Program-made: the position numbers and the translations under genes
Notes under the pieces: model-generated
Seen by the model: only the letters and a program-made list of their open reading frames with translations
Told to the model about the DNA's origin: nothing
Database searches by the model: none
Origin: Haliclona indistincta
Lineage: Eukaryota > Porifera > Demospongiae > Haplosclerida > Chalinidae
Direction of reading: 5' to 3'
DNA: 64,000 nucleotides
Assembly: GCA_964017065.1 (NCBI GenBank)
Contig: OZ024787.1
Location: forward strand, 5,639,301 to 5,703,300
Shown here: piece by piece, positions 11,101-23,500 of the stretch
Layout: each line of letters opens with the position of its first letter
Position numbering within the stretch: position 1 is the stretch's first letter

Positions 11101-12885
11101 ATTATCAAGTTTGTATTATTTCTGTAGATACAGTCACTATCAGACATGTTAGTAGGTATTGAGGCAGCCATATTGAATATGAGTAGTGATGGTGAGAATG
11201 AGAGGGTGAAGATTGAGAGACAGAAGCACCTTCTACACTTCCTCTACAGGTTCCTGAGCAGGTGAGTGAGTGGGTGAGCGGTGGTGAGTGAGTGAGTGAG
11301 TGAGTGAGTGAGTGAGTGAGTGAGTGAGTGAGTGAGTGAGTGAGTGAGTGAGTGAGTGAGTGAGTGAGTGAGTGAGTGAGCGGGTGGTGAGTGAGTGAGT
11401 CAATGAGTGAGTGGGTGGTGAGTGAGTGAGCGGGTGGTGAGTGAGTGCGCGAGTGAGTGAGCGGGTGGTGAGTGAGTCAGCGAGTGAGTGAGTGAGTGAG
11501 TGAGTGAGTGAGTGAGTGAGTGAGTGAGCTAGATAGAAGTATATGAAGTTGTGCTTGAGTATATTTGTTCTCTTTTCCTAGTCCTCTGCAGTGTTCTCAG
11601 TCTCTCTGCTCGTGTTGTGATCAGCTAGTTGGTCTACTAAAGAATGCACATCAAATGTTCACCGTTGGAGTACAGCCTGGGTTTAACGATAATATCAACC
11701 TTCTCTGTATGCTTACAAGGTACTGTTTTCTTCAATTACTCATTACACTTTCTCTCTCTCCCTTTCACAGTATTCTTCATGTGTTGATATGTCGTGTACC
11801 ATCGCCCGATGTGAAAACTCATAAGAAACAAAGGAGGGATCTACAAGTGAGCTAAACATACAGTGCAATATTTGCTCATCATAACATGTTTCCACTTTTG
11901 TAGGATGTCATTTACAAGCTGTGTGACTCACTGGCTGCAGCCACACCCACTCCTCCTGCTCCATTATCCTCTTCCAATACATCTCTTCCTCCCCATTTAC
12001 TTGCAGATGAGAGTGTTTCTGAAACCAGCAATATTTCTTCCTTCCCTCCTTCTCCATCATCACTAAAGAGTGCCTCGCTTTCGACTGAAAATGATCACGT
12101 GACCGCTACTACAAGTGAAGCTGCTGAGTCCACAGATCTTGTGACATCCAGTACTTTAGCTCAAGCATCTAGCTATGTGACATCTACTAGTAGTGATCGT
12201 GTGACTGCAAGTCAAGCGAGCTCTTCAGCTACTGACCCCATTCTCATTACAGAGACTAGTGTTGGGAGGGACGAGTGGGCTGGACACGGATCCGTTCCAA
12301 CAACTCCTGTTCAAGCACTTGGTGTGCTCTCTAGTGTAAGTGTACTTAGTGAAGATTATGATCACTGCTACCTCCTTTTTGTTCAGGTTTTGTCTCATTT
12401 TGTTGACTGTGGATATGAAGCTGCCGAGAAGGACAGAATTCATTCTCTCTTGAGAACTGTACTCAAGCATGTCTGGCCTGTTCTACGCTGCTACTGGTAA
12501 GAAAATCCATCTCTCCAGTCTCCACACACTTTCTCCTCCAGCCCTACCACTGCAGATAGCTACCATCACGCTGTTCACCTCCTGTCGTCACTTACAAGTT
12601 TCCAGGTCACTAGAAGATGCTGGAAAGATGAGGCACTCGACATTTTTCTAGCTCATCGATTCTTTGTGATGGATCCCAACTCAATTCACGAGTAATGTTA
12701 TTATGTTTTCTCTGCTTTCTCTGTTGTCATCATTGCCCACAACAGGTGGCGTGTTATTATTGACAACTTGATGTGTCAAGATAAAACAATGTTTCGATCA
12801 TTACTCAATCGTTTATCATCACCTTCCTCTACTGGAGTGGTTAACCTCTTCTCATCACTGGAACAGGTGAGGATAAGAGCGACTA

Positions 12886-12926
<41 letters not shown>

Positions 12927-15321
12927 GCTTTTTTTTGCTTTTGCTTTTTTTGTGTGCGTGTGTGTGTGTGCGTGTGTGTTTACATGTGTATTAATTCAGG
13001 AGAGACAGCAGAGGGGTCGCTTGTTGAAGAGAGTATCTTTTGTGCTTGTTTCTGGAGAAGCAAATCAGTACTCATCTTACCTTCCGGAAATTACTGGTAT
13101 GCTCCTGATTATTTCGGTTACTTAACTGTATTTTCATTCCACTCCAGAAAAGCTACAAGATAGTTTACGTTGGTTTCCATCTTACACTGTAAGACAAGAA
13201 GTGTTGCAAACTTTTAGAGTACTTCTCATTTGTCTAAATTCTACACATCTCACTTCTATCTGGCCGTCCTTACTATCTGAACTGGTCAGTTGTACCAATA
13301 TCACTTTTCGAAAATCTCTCTCCCTCTCTCTGTCTCACTTCAGTCATCTGTTCTATCAGAGCTTGAGGGTACAATCACTCAAGACCACAGTAATTTATTG
13401 ACTAAGGAAAAGTTGTCCTGTTACTTTTCAGCTTGCAAACTGTTGTCCACTGCCATCTCTTTCCCTCCCTCTCTACTCCCTCACTTTCAGCTGTAAGAAC
13501 TCTGTTCTCCCGTGGTATTTGTGACCTATGTTATGTTTTCAGAATGAAGCAAGGGTTCATTGGTGTTGAAAACAATTCGGTTGTTGACAGAATGCTAAAA
13601 CTTTGGGAACAACAGCAACCAAAGGTACGTTTGCACATGAGCAATGGCACGTGTACAATAGAGCAGTTCCATGTTTATAAATTTATCTGCTGCGTGGGCA
13701 CATAAAGTTCTCAGATGAGTGTGTGTATACAGAACAAGCAAGGTTTATTATGCCTCGGTGGGCGGAGCCACGAGACATACAGTAGTTCGTCGGTTTGTCA
13801 TTATGCCTCGGTGGGCGGAGCCACGAGGCATACTGTAATCGCGTTGTCTGTCTGTCTGTCGTTCTGTCTGTCTGTTACACCATTTTTGCGGCGCACGCTG
13901 GAAGGTAAGCTCTGAAACTTGCACTGCAGGTAGAAATCAATATTATCTCGGTTGTGAACTAGCGAAAGTTCCATGCAAAGCTTTGTTCTAGAGTTATGGC
14001 GCGGTTTGCTTACTTTGTTTACCGTTGCTGGCTATCTGGACTTCTCCAAAGGCAAAGCTGTCCACAGTTGACTGGCTGGAAGCTGATAGGTTAGACTTTA
14101 CTACAGGATAGCAGCGCAGGTCCAGAGAAATCGTGTAAGCAAGCTATGGAAGCTATCTCGCTCGTGGTATGCGTGTGCTGTAATGAACATTGTAGACACG
14201 CCCAGTTGAATTGTGGTCAGCACTGCATGATTGGCTTCTGATTGCATAACTAAAGCACTGCATTGTGATTGCTGTACAGAAATCCTGTATGCATGCATCT
14301 GCATGCAGTTGCTGTGTTAGTGGAATGGTGGATAGTTGTGTTTGTGGATATAATGTCATTCCACCGAGGCATCTGCACCTTAGGTGCTTCATTCATTCTG
14401 TCCGCAGGCAGAACTCCGCGTCGGCAGAAAACTAAGCACTGATACTTGCAATACATGTCTAACTCGATATTGGCTCGGAATTGAATTGATAGACTTTTGG
14501 TTTTAAAGCTTGGTTACCTTGAATGGCATTGCTGGACTCGCTCAGCATTGTGGGACTTCGCTGAAGATAAAGTTGTCTACTATAGTCTTCTTCACAGCTT
14601 GTAAGACAATTCTGTACTCAAGGTAGTACAGTGAGTGCTGAGAAATCAATCGTGCTATCGCTAAGCAGCAGCAGCTCCAGCAAGCTAGCAACCAGCGCTC
14701 ACGTGCTGTGTTGATTATAGGCACGCCCAACTGAATTCCATGTGGTTAGCACTGCTAGGCTTCTGATTGCAAAGTTGTAACCCACTACATGTAGCTGTAT
14801 TGCAGCGCTCTTCAGCTATAATTTCATCATACAGGAATTGCATTGCATAACTATTATACTGCATTGTGATTGCTGTACAGCAAGGTATAACAGCTGCAGT
14901 TTGTTGCTGTGTATGTGAAATGGTTGCATTCCTTACTGTACAGGAATTGTGCTATAGCTTGTATAATAGGTGGAGTTTACTGTAGCTAGTCCAGTGCTGT
15001 GTACAATGGAATTCCACCGAGGCATCAGCACCTTTGGTGCCTAGTTAATTTTAGTTTAATGCATAAGAAGACAACCTATGTTCTGTACACAACCACTAGC
15101 ACTCGGTGTGCCTATGGGGTATTATGCAATCACACATAGCACTTATTTTACCTTGAATCTGTCAGGTGTCGCAGTGCTCAGCCAGGAATGCAGCTAGTCT
15201 CAGAGAGCTGATGAACTATCTACGAACATTATTACACACCACCTCTACCAACAGCAAAAGAAGGGATGAGGTCATGAGATCTATAGAAGAAAATATTCTG
15301 AAAGATTTTGTTGAACAATAA
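5141..15321 (+). CDS. DOP1: DOP1 (dopey) family trafficking protein, multi-exon
   Basis: Large peripheral membrane protein of Golgi/endosome traffic; in yeast and animals DOP1 works with MON2. Exon 1 (5141-5293) and exon 2 (5346-5701) encode the dopey N-terminal signature: WHDLISALTRLHKV, then CKRLAQCLHPQLPSGVH, LEVYSAIF and LEEEE. Next come a LLHSS/VRLPASSYLLSHL-type exon from 6425, then RDVSLNRRLYSWLLG near 6940. The C-terminal region is also dopey-like (QYSSYLPEI near 13075, FSACKLLSTAISFP near 13430). The last exon, from 15168, ends at TAA 15319-15321. I chose ATG 5141 because family similarity starts there; an in-frame ATG at 4985 gives an unrelated stretch. The largest exon (about 8811-10719) is broken by 200 N. 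I did not trace every exon boundary. Confidence 0.92.
9627..9826. other. Assembly gap of exactly 200 N inside a DOP1 exon
   Basis: The bases just before the gap are CTGTGAAATA and those just after it are also CTGTGAAATA. Both sides are in the same frame and both read CEI. The gap most likely separates two overlapping contig ends, so the true exon probably reads straight through as AHCEIQKACLHS with no missing sequence. Confidence 0.9.
11277..11527 (+). repeat. (GTGA)n microsatellite in a DOP1 intron
   Basis: About 250 bp of GTGA/GAGT units interrupted by short GGGTG variants. It begins immediately at the GTGAGT splice donor of the exon ending near 11260, so the 5' splice site is echoed dozens of times in the repeat. 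Confidence 0.9.
12890..12980 (+). repeat. (GT)n microsatellite with T-rich core
   Basis: Two GT/TG runs flank a ttttttgcttttgctttttt stretch in a DOP1 intron. Confidence 0.85.
13747..15045 (+). mobile_element. TIR element(s) in the last DOP1 intron, apparently nested
   Basis: Left termini reading atgcctcggtgggcggagcc occur twice (about 13749 and 13803). Matching right termini reading ccaccgaggcat occur twice (about 14360 and 15015), each followed by a gcacc...ggtgc palindrome. Two starts and two ends imply one copy inside or beside another. No transposase frame is visible. The segment 14100-14340 is found in reverse complement at about 40610-40900, and the left terminus reappears at about 41775-41812, so the PWP2 intron holds an inverted second copy. 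Confidence 0.7.
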
Positions 15322-15594
15322 TTTTATCACCAATTGATATAATTTGTGTTGTGGCGAAGTGGCTGGCTCACTTGTGCCCATTACAATAATGAATTTTTTG
15401 GATTTGTCATCTACACAGAAGGTAGGGATATTCCTCTTTGTCATATAGGGCAGTAATATGGGTAGAAGTTATCTGTGAAACCATTCATTCAAAATTGTTC
15501 CTTCAATTAGTAGTAAACAAACAAGGGCGTGGTGTAATTTTTGTGAAATAATTTTAGGTAAAGTTAAGCTCGCTCAGGCTCTCGACTGGACAAA
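15322..15594. promoter_or_regulatory. Short DOP1-SRCR gap with GGGCGTGG box
   Basis: Only 273 bp separate the DOP1 stop and the SRCR start on the same strand. A GGGCGTGG box at 15525-15532 (CCACGCCC on the other strand) lies about 65 bp upstream of the SRCR start and is the likeliest promoter element. Confidence 0.4.
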
Positions 15595-17274
15595 ATGACT
15601 GTTCTGGCTCTCTTTCGTTTACTTGTACTATGCGCCTTACCCGGACTTCTGCTGCGAGTTGCACTAGGTAAGTCTGCTAAACTTATACATTATAACTATT
15701 TGCATGGTACATGTAGCTCTAGATAGTTGCAAAGAAGAGGGAGATATTTCTCTTGGTGAAGAAGTTCCTTCGTCAGATACGATTACTTACCGCCTACTGA
15801 AAGTTTGTCTATTTGGACACTGGAGCTACGTATGTCACGACAGATTCAATAATATTGACAGATCTATTGTTTTGAATCAGCTTGGATGCGACGGTGGAAG
15901 TAAGTTACTAGCACGGGACTTGTCAATAGTCACTATTATTTTGTTATGCATGCAGCTACATTGAATGTCACCAACAACAGCGCACCAGTTTACTTAACCA
16001 ACATTATTTGCTTTGGAGTGGAGAGAAAAGTGATGGACTGTCGACATAATCAATTGCAAAACATATCCGATTGTAATGAGAGAGTTGCAGTTAACTGCTC
16101 CATGGCCATTCGTATTTGTGAAAATGGAGAATTAAGAAGGAATGAAACAAATAAAGTTCTCAACATTTGTTACAATGGTGCATGGGTACCACTGTGTCCT
16201 TACTTGTGGCAATCCTCAGCACAAGCTATGGTGGCTTGTAGACAACTGTATCCTAATAAGACAGTGATTGGTAAGTAGTACTAGGAGCGCATAGTGAGAG
16301 CGAACACCTCATGTTAGTATTATAAACTTATATATTTCACATGCAGGAAGTAATGTAACAACTGTCACTGACACAGCTGCAAACTTGTTCAGACATTTTT
16401 ATTACTGCACTGGGAATGAGAAAAACTTAACTGACTGCACGATTAGTTTCGTACATCGATCTATTAGAAACCAGGAATGCACTAGCGCAAGTAATGAAGT
16501 AGTTGGAATTGACTGTGAAACAGCTGGTATGTAGAACATGGAAAATGTATTACCACTGTTGCTTTTCTTACAGAAATCATGAACACAGCAACTCCTTCAG
16601 CTGAAGTCATACAGTCAACTGCAGTGACACTTGTATCTACCATTGTTCAACAAGTTTATCAATCCTGTTCTGAGCTACACCAAACTGAGTTTCTAAGTAA
16701 AAATTCAAATAGTGGTAATATTTTTTACTATTGATAATTGCAGATGCCAGTCCTGCAGCGAGCACAGCGTCCAGCTCAGCACTACCATGGGTGGGTGGTA
16801 TTGTCACTGGAGCTATTCTGAGTGCCGCCATACTATTCATTGTATTAGCAATCATCGTGTGTCTGTTAAGAAGAAAGCCAAAACCACAACTCAAGAGGTA
16901 GACACAGCACTCATTTGAATTTCATGAAGTTTCTTCCACATAGGCTAGACATCGACAACAGTCTTAGTACTGAAAGAAGTGATAAGCATAGCATTACAAA
17001 TGAAACTTACAACAACGGCAGTGCTATGCAACCACAGACATATGAACAGTTCCAGCCCATCAACAGACCAAATGAATCCGAGTACTCTTGCATTGAACCA
17101 GATTACTCATATGCTACTCATGTTGTTGCAACTAATGTGTATGACAGCGTACAACAACAAAATAACGAAAACATTCCAAGCAAGGAAGCATTCGAAATGC
17201 CAGTTTTGGACAACACGGCTCTCTACTCCATGTGTGAAGAATCAGAATTACCGGTACAGAAAAGTCAAATGTAA
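15595..17274 (+). CDS. SRCR-domain type I membrane receptor
   Basis: Seven exons joined in phase (15595-15667, 15717-15899, 15956-16270, 16347-16526, 16574-16696, 16744-16897, 16944-17274) give 452 residues. Order: signal peptide starting MTVLALFRLLVLCALPG; two degenerate SRCR domains (YVCHDRF...LGCDGG...VMDCRHNQ and PLCPYLWQSSAQAMVACRQL...LTDCT); a Ser/Thr-rich stalk; a membrane span (IVTGAILSAAILFIVLAIIV); a basic RRKPKP stop-transfer; and a cytoplasmic tail of about 125 residues. The tail has at least five tyrosines, including SEYSCI, which fits the ITIM pattern S/I/V/L-x-Y-x-x-I/V/L. SRCR receptors bind proteins, lipids or microbial surfaces and are very numerous in sponges. The ligand is unknown. 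Confidence 0.85.
16280..16310 (+). repeat. Solo terminus of the foldback element family
   Basis: The SRCR intron 3 contains AGGAGCGCATAGTGAGAGCG, nearly identical to the outer terminus of the 24.1-25.9 kb foldback element. A short remnant only. Confidence 0.5.
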
Positions 17275-17588
17275 CCATAGATATTATAAACACAACATAC
17301 ACTGTTTATACTACAGTAAAGAATAGCACATGTCACACTCCATATCAGAGACCATAAAGTAACATTACGTAAACATTACAATTTCCTTGAATTTTGTCAA
17401 AATGTACTTGCACAACCACATTAAATTTTAGACAACCACATTAAATTTTAAACTCATTTCATGGAATTGCACATTACTATGTACAAGGGTAAAACACACA
17501 AAAATAATAATAAGAACTCAGTCGTTAGAGTCAGGATAGATCTATAATAAATATTATAGTCGCTGTGTTGTGCGTGCGAGATCATCAG
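17275..17588. other. Convergent intergenic region, SRCR and USP36 3' ends
   Basis: The 314 bp between the two stop codons must hold both 3' UTRs. A plus-strand AATAAA at 17546-17551 is a candidate poly(A) signal for the SRCR gene. A short direct repeat (caaccacattaaatttta twice, about 17414-17449) is also present. Confidence 0.45.
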
Positions 17589-20500
17589 TTAGTGTCTGCG
17601 ATGGTGACGAGAGCTGCTGTTGTGGTGTCGATGCCTATCATGACGACCCTGCATATACAAAACAAACAAGTGACATAAGTGTGGAAGCCATATCAAAGCT
17701 TCTGTTGTTGGTAGAAGCAATGTGTGTGATTCAATTTTGATACTATACATTATACCAGGAGTGTGTAAGGGGAGGAGTGTCTAACTCTCATATCCAACTC
17801 AGTTCTAAGTCCAGGGTTGGGGCCAAGTACATTGGTATTTGTACTTAAGTACAATTTTGCCGTACTTATACTTAACCCTTTAACCCCTAATGTCGCCTTT
17901 TGGCAACATACATACTTCAGACACCATAACTTTATCAAAAAGTGTTAAAATATCCCAAAATTAAGCCAAATTGAAGAATACAAATAACCGCAAAAAATTG
18001 ACCGGTTTTTGGCGCGCCCCCTGCGCTAAACGTTATGGAGATGGCATTTCTATGGATTCAGTGCAAATTTCACAACATTTTAGGGAAAACAAAATGGCTG
18101 CCAAGAACATTTGGACATTTTATGGCTTCAGGGTGCTCGCAAACACATTTTTGTGCATTCTCTATGATCTGGGCTACATTTTGCACTCACCAAAACCACT
18201 GCTATTTGTGTGTACTTTTCAGCAGCCAGCCCCAAAGTACTAACTTTGAGCAAAATTTGACGAGGTCGTTGCACTTTATCGGCTTCACTTTCGAAGTGGG
18301 AGGGGCATATTGACCGACTTGAGTGTGGGCAATTGCGGCTACTCACTGGGGTAAAAGGACGCAAATTTGAGACCAGTAGCAAAGACACACGAGATATTCA
18401 CGAGAGAAGTGGTCAGCATTTACGAGGTTAAAATTTCAGCTGGATAATTTAGTAATTAAAGGGTTAAGTCCTATATCAGTTTTATGGATGATGTACTTGT
18501 ACTTAAATATATTATATCAATGTACTTACAAGTCTATTAGATGTAACAATACAGACAAGAAGTAACAGTATGTATTAGCCATTTTAAACATGTTTTGGAC
18601 TTTGTGTTTATAAAATAGTTTGAACAGTGAAATTATTTGCATCAAGTCATTCCTCCAACAAGCTTGACAAGCTCACCGTTAAAACTGTACTTGTATGCAA
18701 GTACAAATCTTAGTACTTGTACTTGTACTTAAGTTCCAGGTAAATTTTCCTATGTACTTTGTACTTGTACTTCATTAATAATTTTTCTGAAGTACTTGTA
18801 CAGCGGTTTTCCAAGATCTTGCAACAATCAACCGTCAACGGCCGACCATAAACGACACTACGCATGCGCAATGTGATCTCAAGAGGAATGGATGCAACTC
18901 TCAGAGCTCTTGTGACAGCAAGTCAGCTCAAATCGACGTGGAAGGAAGTAGTAGACGTCTATTTCTAACTTCTCTGCGGGTGTACACAATTGTTATCTTC
19001 TCACAGACAGAGTTACGAACACGCATGCGTGCGACGCTTGACGGTACAGTATTGCAAGATCTCGGACAACCGCTGTACTTTACTTCAAAAGTACTTTGCA
19101 CCAACTCCGCAGTCTTTGATTCTGGCTGAATGCTCACTTGTTTTACTTAGAGGAGCATGGACGAATGCAAATGTAGGAAATAGCGAGCCACAATGCGCAA
19201 AAAGTCACCAAGTTCTAAGTAGCAACAGCGGACCTTAGTTTAGTTATTACCACGTGGGACGCTTCTTCCCCTTATACACTCCTGATAATACTCTACATAG
19301 TAACATACATGATGTGATCGCTTGAAATCCTGAAATGGATTCTTCTTGTCAAAGTAATGATCAGCCTTCCTGCTATGAGACTTCTTAGTCTATTAAAAAC
19401 AAAAACAACTAATGGTTGTCAAACTTGTTGACGTATAAATTATTTTACAATCATGTGACACGTGTATAAAGAAAGTTCTGCAGAGAAAAAACATTGCAGA
19501 GCATGGGCGGGGCTAGTTAAAGTGAAAAGTAGGGGCACTCCCGAATTTTTTTTTTTTTGGTGCAGAGTAAGTTGCTATGTGAAGCTGCTTCATGAGATGT
19601 AGAGGTAAAAGAAATCAGAGAAATCAGAAATCAGACATAAAAGGTAAAAAAAATCAGACATTGTAAAAGAAGGCAGAGTGTAAAACAGAAGTAAGCAAAT
19701 TATAGCTAGCTAACCTTTCCTCTGTCTAGCTCCCAGTCCCAATCATCTCTTCCCTTTCTTTTCCTTCCGTCCTCAACTTTACTGCTGTCAATATTGTTCT
19801 TATCTCCATCCCATGATCGTACTATAGAACAATGAGCAAAATAATAATAACAAATCTATATCACAATACAATTAAGTCAAACCTGATTCTCCAAGATCCT
19901 GTTTTCTTGTCATTGAGTCAACAACACTGTGTGAGCTAGAATAATCAATTGCCTTGGCTACCATGCCAACAGTGTCCTCCCACTTTACAACAGGAACTGG
20001 GTAAAATAAGAAGGCAAAGAAAATGATTACAAAAGTATATGAAACTGATGAAGCACACAAGCGTATATGTAGAGCAAAAGATACAGTTATTGAGAAAAGC
20101 ACTACAACAGGAACTAGGTAAAAAACAGGATCTTGGAAGTGTATAATACATTACACCAACCTGTCTTCTTATGGCTACCATCTATCCTTGATTTGTCAGT
20201 TCTACTGTGTTCATGAGAGCTGGTTCTCGATTCTTCACATTCTGTACTATCGTCTCTTCTGGAGTCACTAGTTCTTGTTTTCTCTCTTCTGATATACTCA
20301 CTGTCACTTCTGCTGTCAGATCTGCGATGGCGATCGCGATCGCGTGATCGATGCTCCTTCTTTCTAACATGGTCTCGCTTCTTGCTGGTTCTCTCGTGAC
20401 GATCTCTTTTCCTTGCTTTCGAGTCACTTTCATATTCACTACTACTGCTGCGTCGCTTTCGACGATGCTTCACTCTTCTGTTCTCCTCTTCCTCAGATGA

Positions 20501-23500
20501 GTTGGAGAAAGGTGATTTGGTCTTGTCTCTCTTTACTTCAAATTTCTCCTTAGATTTTACTCTGTCGTCATCTGTCTTATCACTCTCACTTATCTGATCT
20601 CGATGATGACTCGCCCAACGATAATTCTTCTTGCTAGCGCTCTTTAACGAAAACTTGACCAAATCATTTCCTACGCCTCCTGTTTTCTCTACTGGAGCTA
20701 GTGCAGCATCTGATAGCCAGTCCGCTGGTAGTGAAGGTCCGAAGGCAACTGCTTCCTTTTCTTTCTGATCATCTTTTGTCTCTGCATTGCCGGCTTCTTG
20801 AGAGGTTATTGACTTCACTGGTGTCTTCAAACTAGGCAGAACCCGTGCAACTGGTTTTTTGTTGCCAACCTGAGGCTGTGGTTGTACCATTGCAACTTTG
20901 GGAGATTTAAGAGGAGAGGAAGTGTGACTAGCAGACTGCCCTAACTGTGTTGTCACTGGCTTATCTTCACTGAGTGGAGGAAACAGAGATTTGCTGGCAG
21001 AGGGTTTCGTATTTTTCAATACAACTCGTGGAGTAAATGCAGGTTTAGGAGGTATGGTTGATGGAGACTGAGAAGGTGATGGAGAGGTTGGTTGTGGTTT
21101 AATTGGGGTCGGTGATTTGTGAGGAATTGGTGGTTTTTGAGGGATTGGTGATTTATGTGGGGTCACAGCAGGGCTGGTGGTTTTACGAAGCTCAAAAATG
21201 TATCCCTCGTCTTTAACAGCAGCCGAAGAGGATTGTAGAGAAGGAATGACTACTCCAGTCGGTTTGGGGCGTGCTGATGAAGAAGCAGTATTCTTGGAAG
21301 AGAGAGGTGGCGGTGTGTGTTTTGAAGTTTGGTCACTTAGAAAAGTGGGGTCAAGTTTAACTGTAGAAATAATACATTATGAGTACTATACTGCCAAATG
21401 ACATTAAAATGAATCTGTATGATCACTCTGCATGCATGCTCTATCGACTGACGGATGAGAAATACTGGAGATCGTAATAATCTCAATACCGTCTAGAAAA
21501 ATAATACGATCTGCAGTGCACAGTCTTATGGCACTTTGATTTTTTGAGTTATGCTAAAATAAGTTGCTAACGTGCTCTAGCTAGCTAAGGCTACGGTCAG
21601 CTTTAATCAAAGCATAACTACACAGTGCAGAAAAAAGAAACTCACACTTTGGAGGTGACGAAACTGGGGCTTTCTTAACCTGTGTAAAAATAAATAACAG
21701 TCTGAGTTGAACATGTAGGCACTAAAAGTAAAATTAGGTGTACACAACATTTTTTAGACAAAACTGGTGAAAATTTTCTTTACTGAAAACTTTCTGTTGT
21801 CGCTTTAGAGTGAGAGCAGTGAACTCACAGTTGGTGTTGAAGGAGAGTGGTTAGTCTCTTTACTATAGAACAGCAAGTAGGCTTCCTGAGAGAGAGCTGT
21901 GTTCAAACTAACTTGATGTACCTGAATAATGAAGTAGTCAGTACCTGTACATGTACATTACTAGTACCTCTCTAAGGTGGACATCATTGGGACCAACAAA
22001 AATCGTCCATTATAAAAATCCTCTGGTCAGGGGTTTATTATATATTATGTGGGTTATATTTGGGATTCAATAAGTGTCCATTATAGAGGGATGAGGGGTG
22101 TCCTCTAAGAGGGGTTCCACTGTATTCTTTACCTGAGAATCGTTGAGGCAGTACCATGTACCATTCGGTCCTCTAACATAGCAATAGTAGTGTCCAGAGT
22201 GACAAGAGAAGCCAAAGTGTACCAGCACAGCATATAACCTGTACCACTCATCAGGACCCTGGTGAACATAAACACGTGCAGCAAAGAAATCAACACAATG
22301 GCACCACCGTACAAGTGCTGTATATAAGTTATTCAACAGCAGATTATCATACACGATAGTCAACTGAGGATACTACACAATATCTTACCTGAGTATTGCT
22401 CATGTGTTGCCTCATATTGATAACTTCAGGATACTCGACTGTCTTATTGATCTTACCACCAAACAAGCTATTGTAGTCAAACCTGACAATGAGGTAAAAA
22501 AAGATTTGTGAAAGCAGAGCAGAAAATAAGGAACCTCTTCAAATGGAATGTGAGGACGTTGGGTAACCGATGGATTGTGAACTTCTTCTGAGCTTGAGTT
22601 AGCTTCTTGCAGCTGCAGATACAAGCAATGAATACATGTATATATGAGCCGGATCACTTCGTACTCAACGATGATCACACACATTATTGCAATTCTATGC
22701 ATCAATGATCATAATTATTAATTAGGGTATTTTCTCACAAGGGACAGGCATATTTGTTCTCTCCACTCAACAGATCAGGTTTAGTAGAGCGAGAGAGAGC
22801 TCGAGCCAGACTGACACATCCCTTGATATCAAGACTGATATCCAGTAGCGGGTCATACGTGTTTGACGTCTTGTGACACTCTAAACACTTAACTGTGAAA
22901 AAGTGTTAGGCAATCTTTATAAAGAAGTGTGCATCATCGTGCTAACCCTGGCTTCGGTGATACCCTCCAAATATTTGGTGAACAAGAGTAGTGTGCTTAC
23001 TGTAGGGATCCAGTCTGATCAAAGATGAGAGAATGAAACACAGAAGGGCGACTAATTCTTACTTTGCTGGCAGCCCATGTAAGCAACACTTCTGAAGAGC
23101 ATCAATGAGATAGCGGAGAAACTCATGAGCATCTTCTTGACGTCCAAACCTAAAGTGCTTGGCAATGGCTGAAAACAAGTTATTATAATGCACTGCAGGA
23201 AATCTCATTATGAAGCTACAGTCTACGTATGCTACAACTACAAACAAACATTAAACTACTATTTACTTTTCAAAGACTACCGTATAGCGGGTAATTTTGG
23301 AGGGTCAAAATTTTGGCGAATGACCCAGATTTTGTGAATTTAATTTTGGTGTCAAGTGCCTGGCTCATGTATTACTGCAATAGAAAAAGCAGATTTTGGC
23401 GAATTTTATTTTGACGATTCGCCAAATTCGCCAAAGCAAAATTACCCGCTATACGGTAAATGATTTGGTTACAGTAAAATATTTGGAATCAAAAAGCGGT

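Larger units (their letters stand above)
17811..19113. mobile_element. Second-layer hAT-like element with TACTTGTACTT repeats
   Basis: Left end about CCAGGGTTGGGGCCAAGTAC, right end about GTACTTTGCACCAACTCCG (imperfect inverted repeat). Sub-terminal tacttgtacttaag words at both sides (17838, 18715-18800) are typical of the sub-terminal repeats of hAT-type elements. Confidence 0.55.
17756..19284. mobile_element. Outermost TIR transposon in last USP36 intron
   Basis: Left end CAGGAGTGTGTAAGGGGA (17756-17773) mirrors right end TCCCCTTATACACTCCTG (19267-19284) with one mismatch. Flanks attatac and ataatac are nearly the same, a possible decayed target duplication. It contains three further TIR elements. 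No transposase frame survives. Confidence 0.7.

Noticed and set aside
12768..13163. 131-codon plus frame in the 12.8-13.1 kb region
   Set aside because: Most of it is translated (GT)n repeat and intron between two real DOP1 exons.
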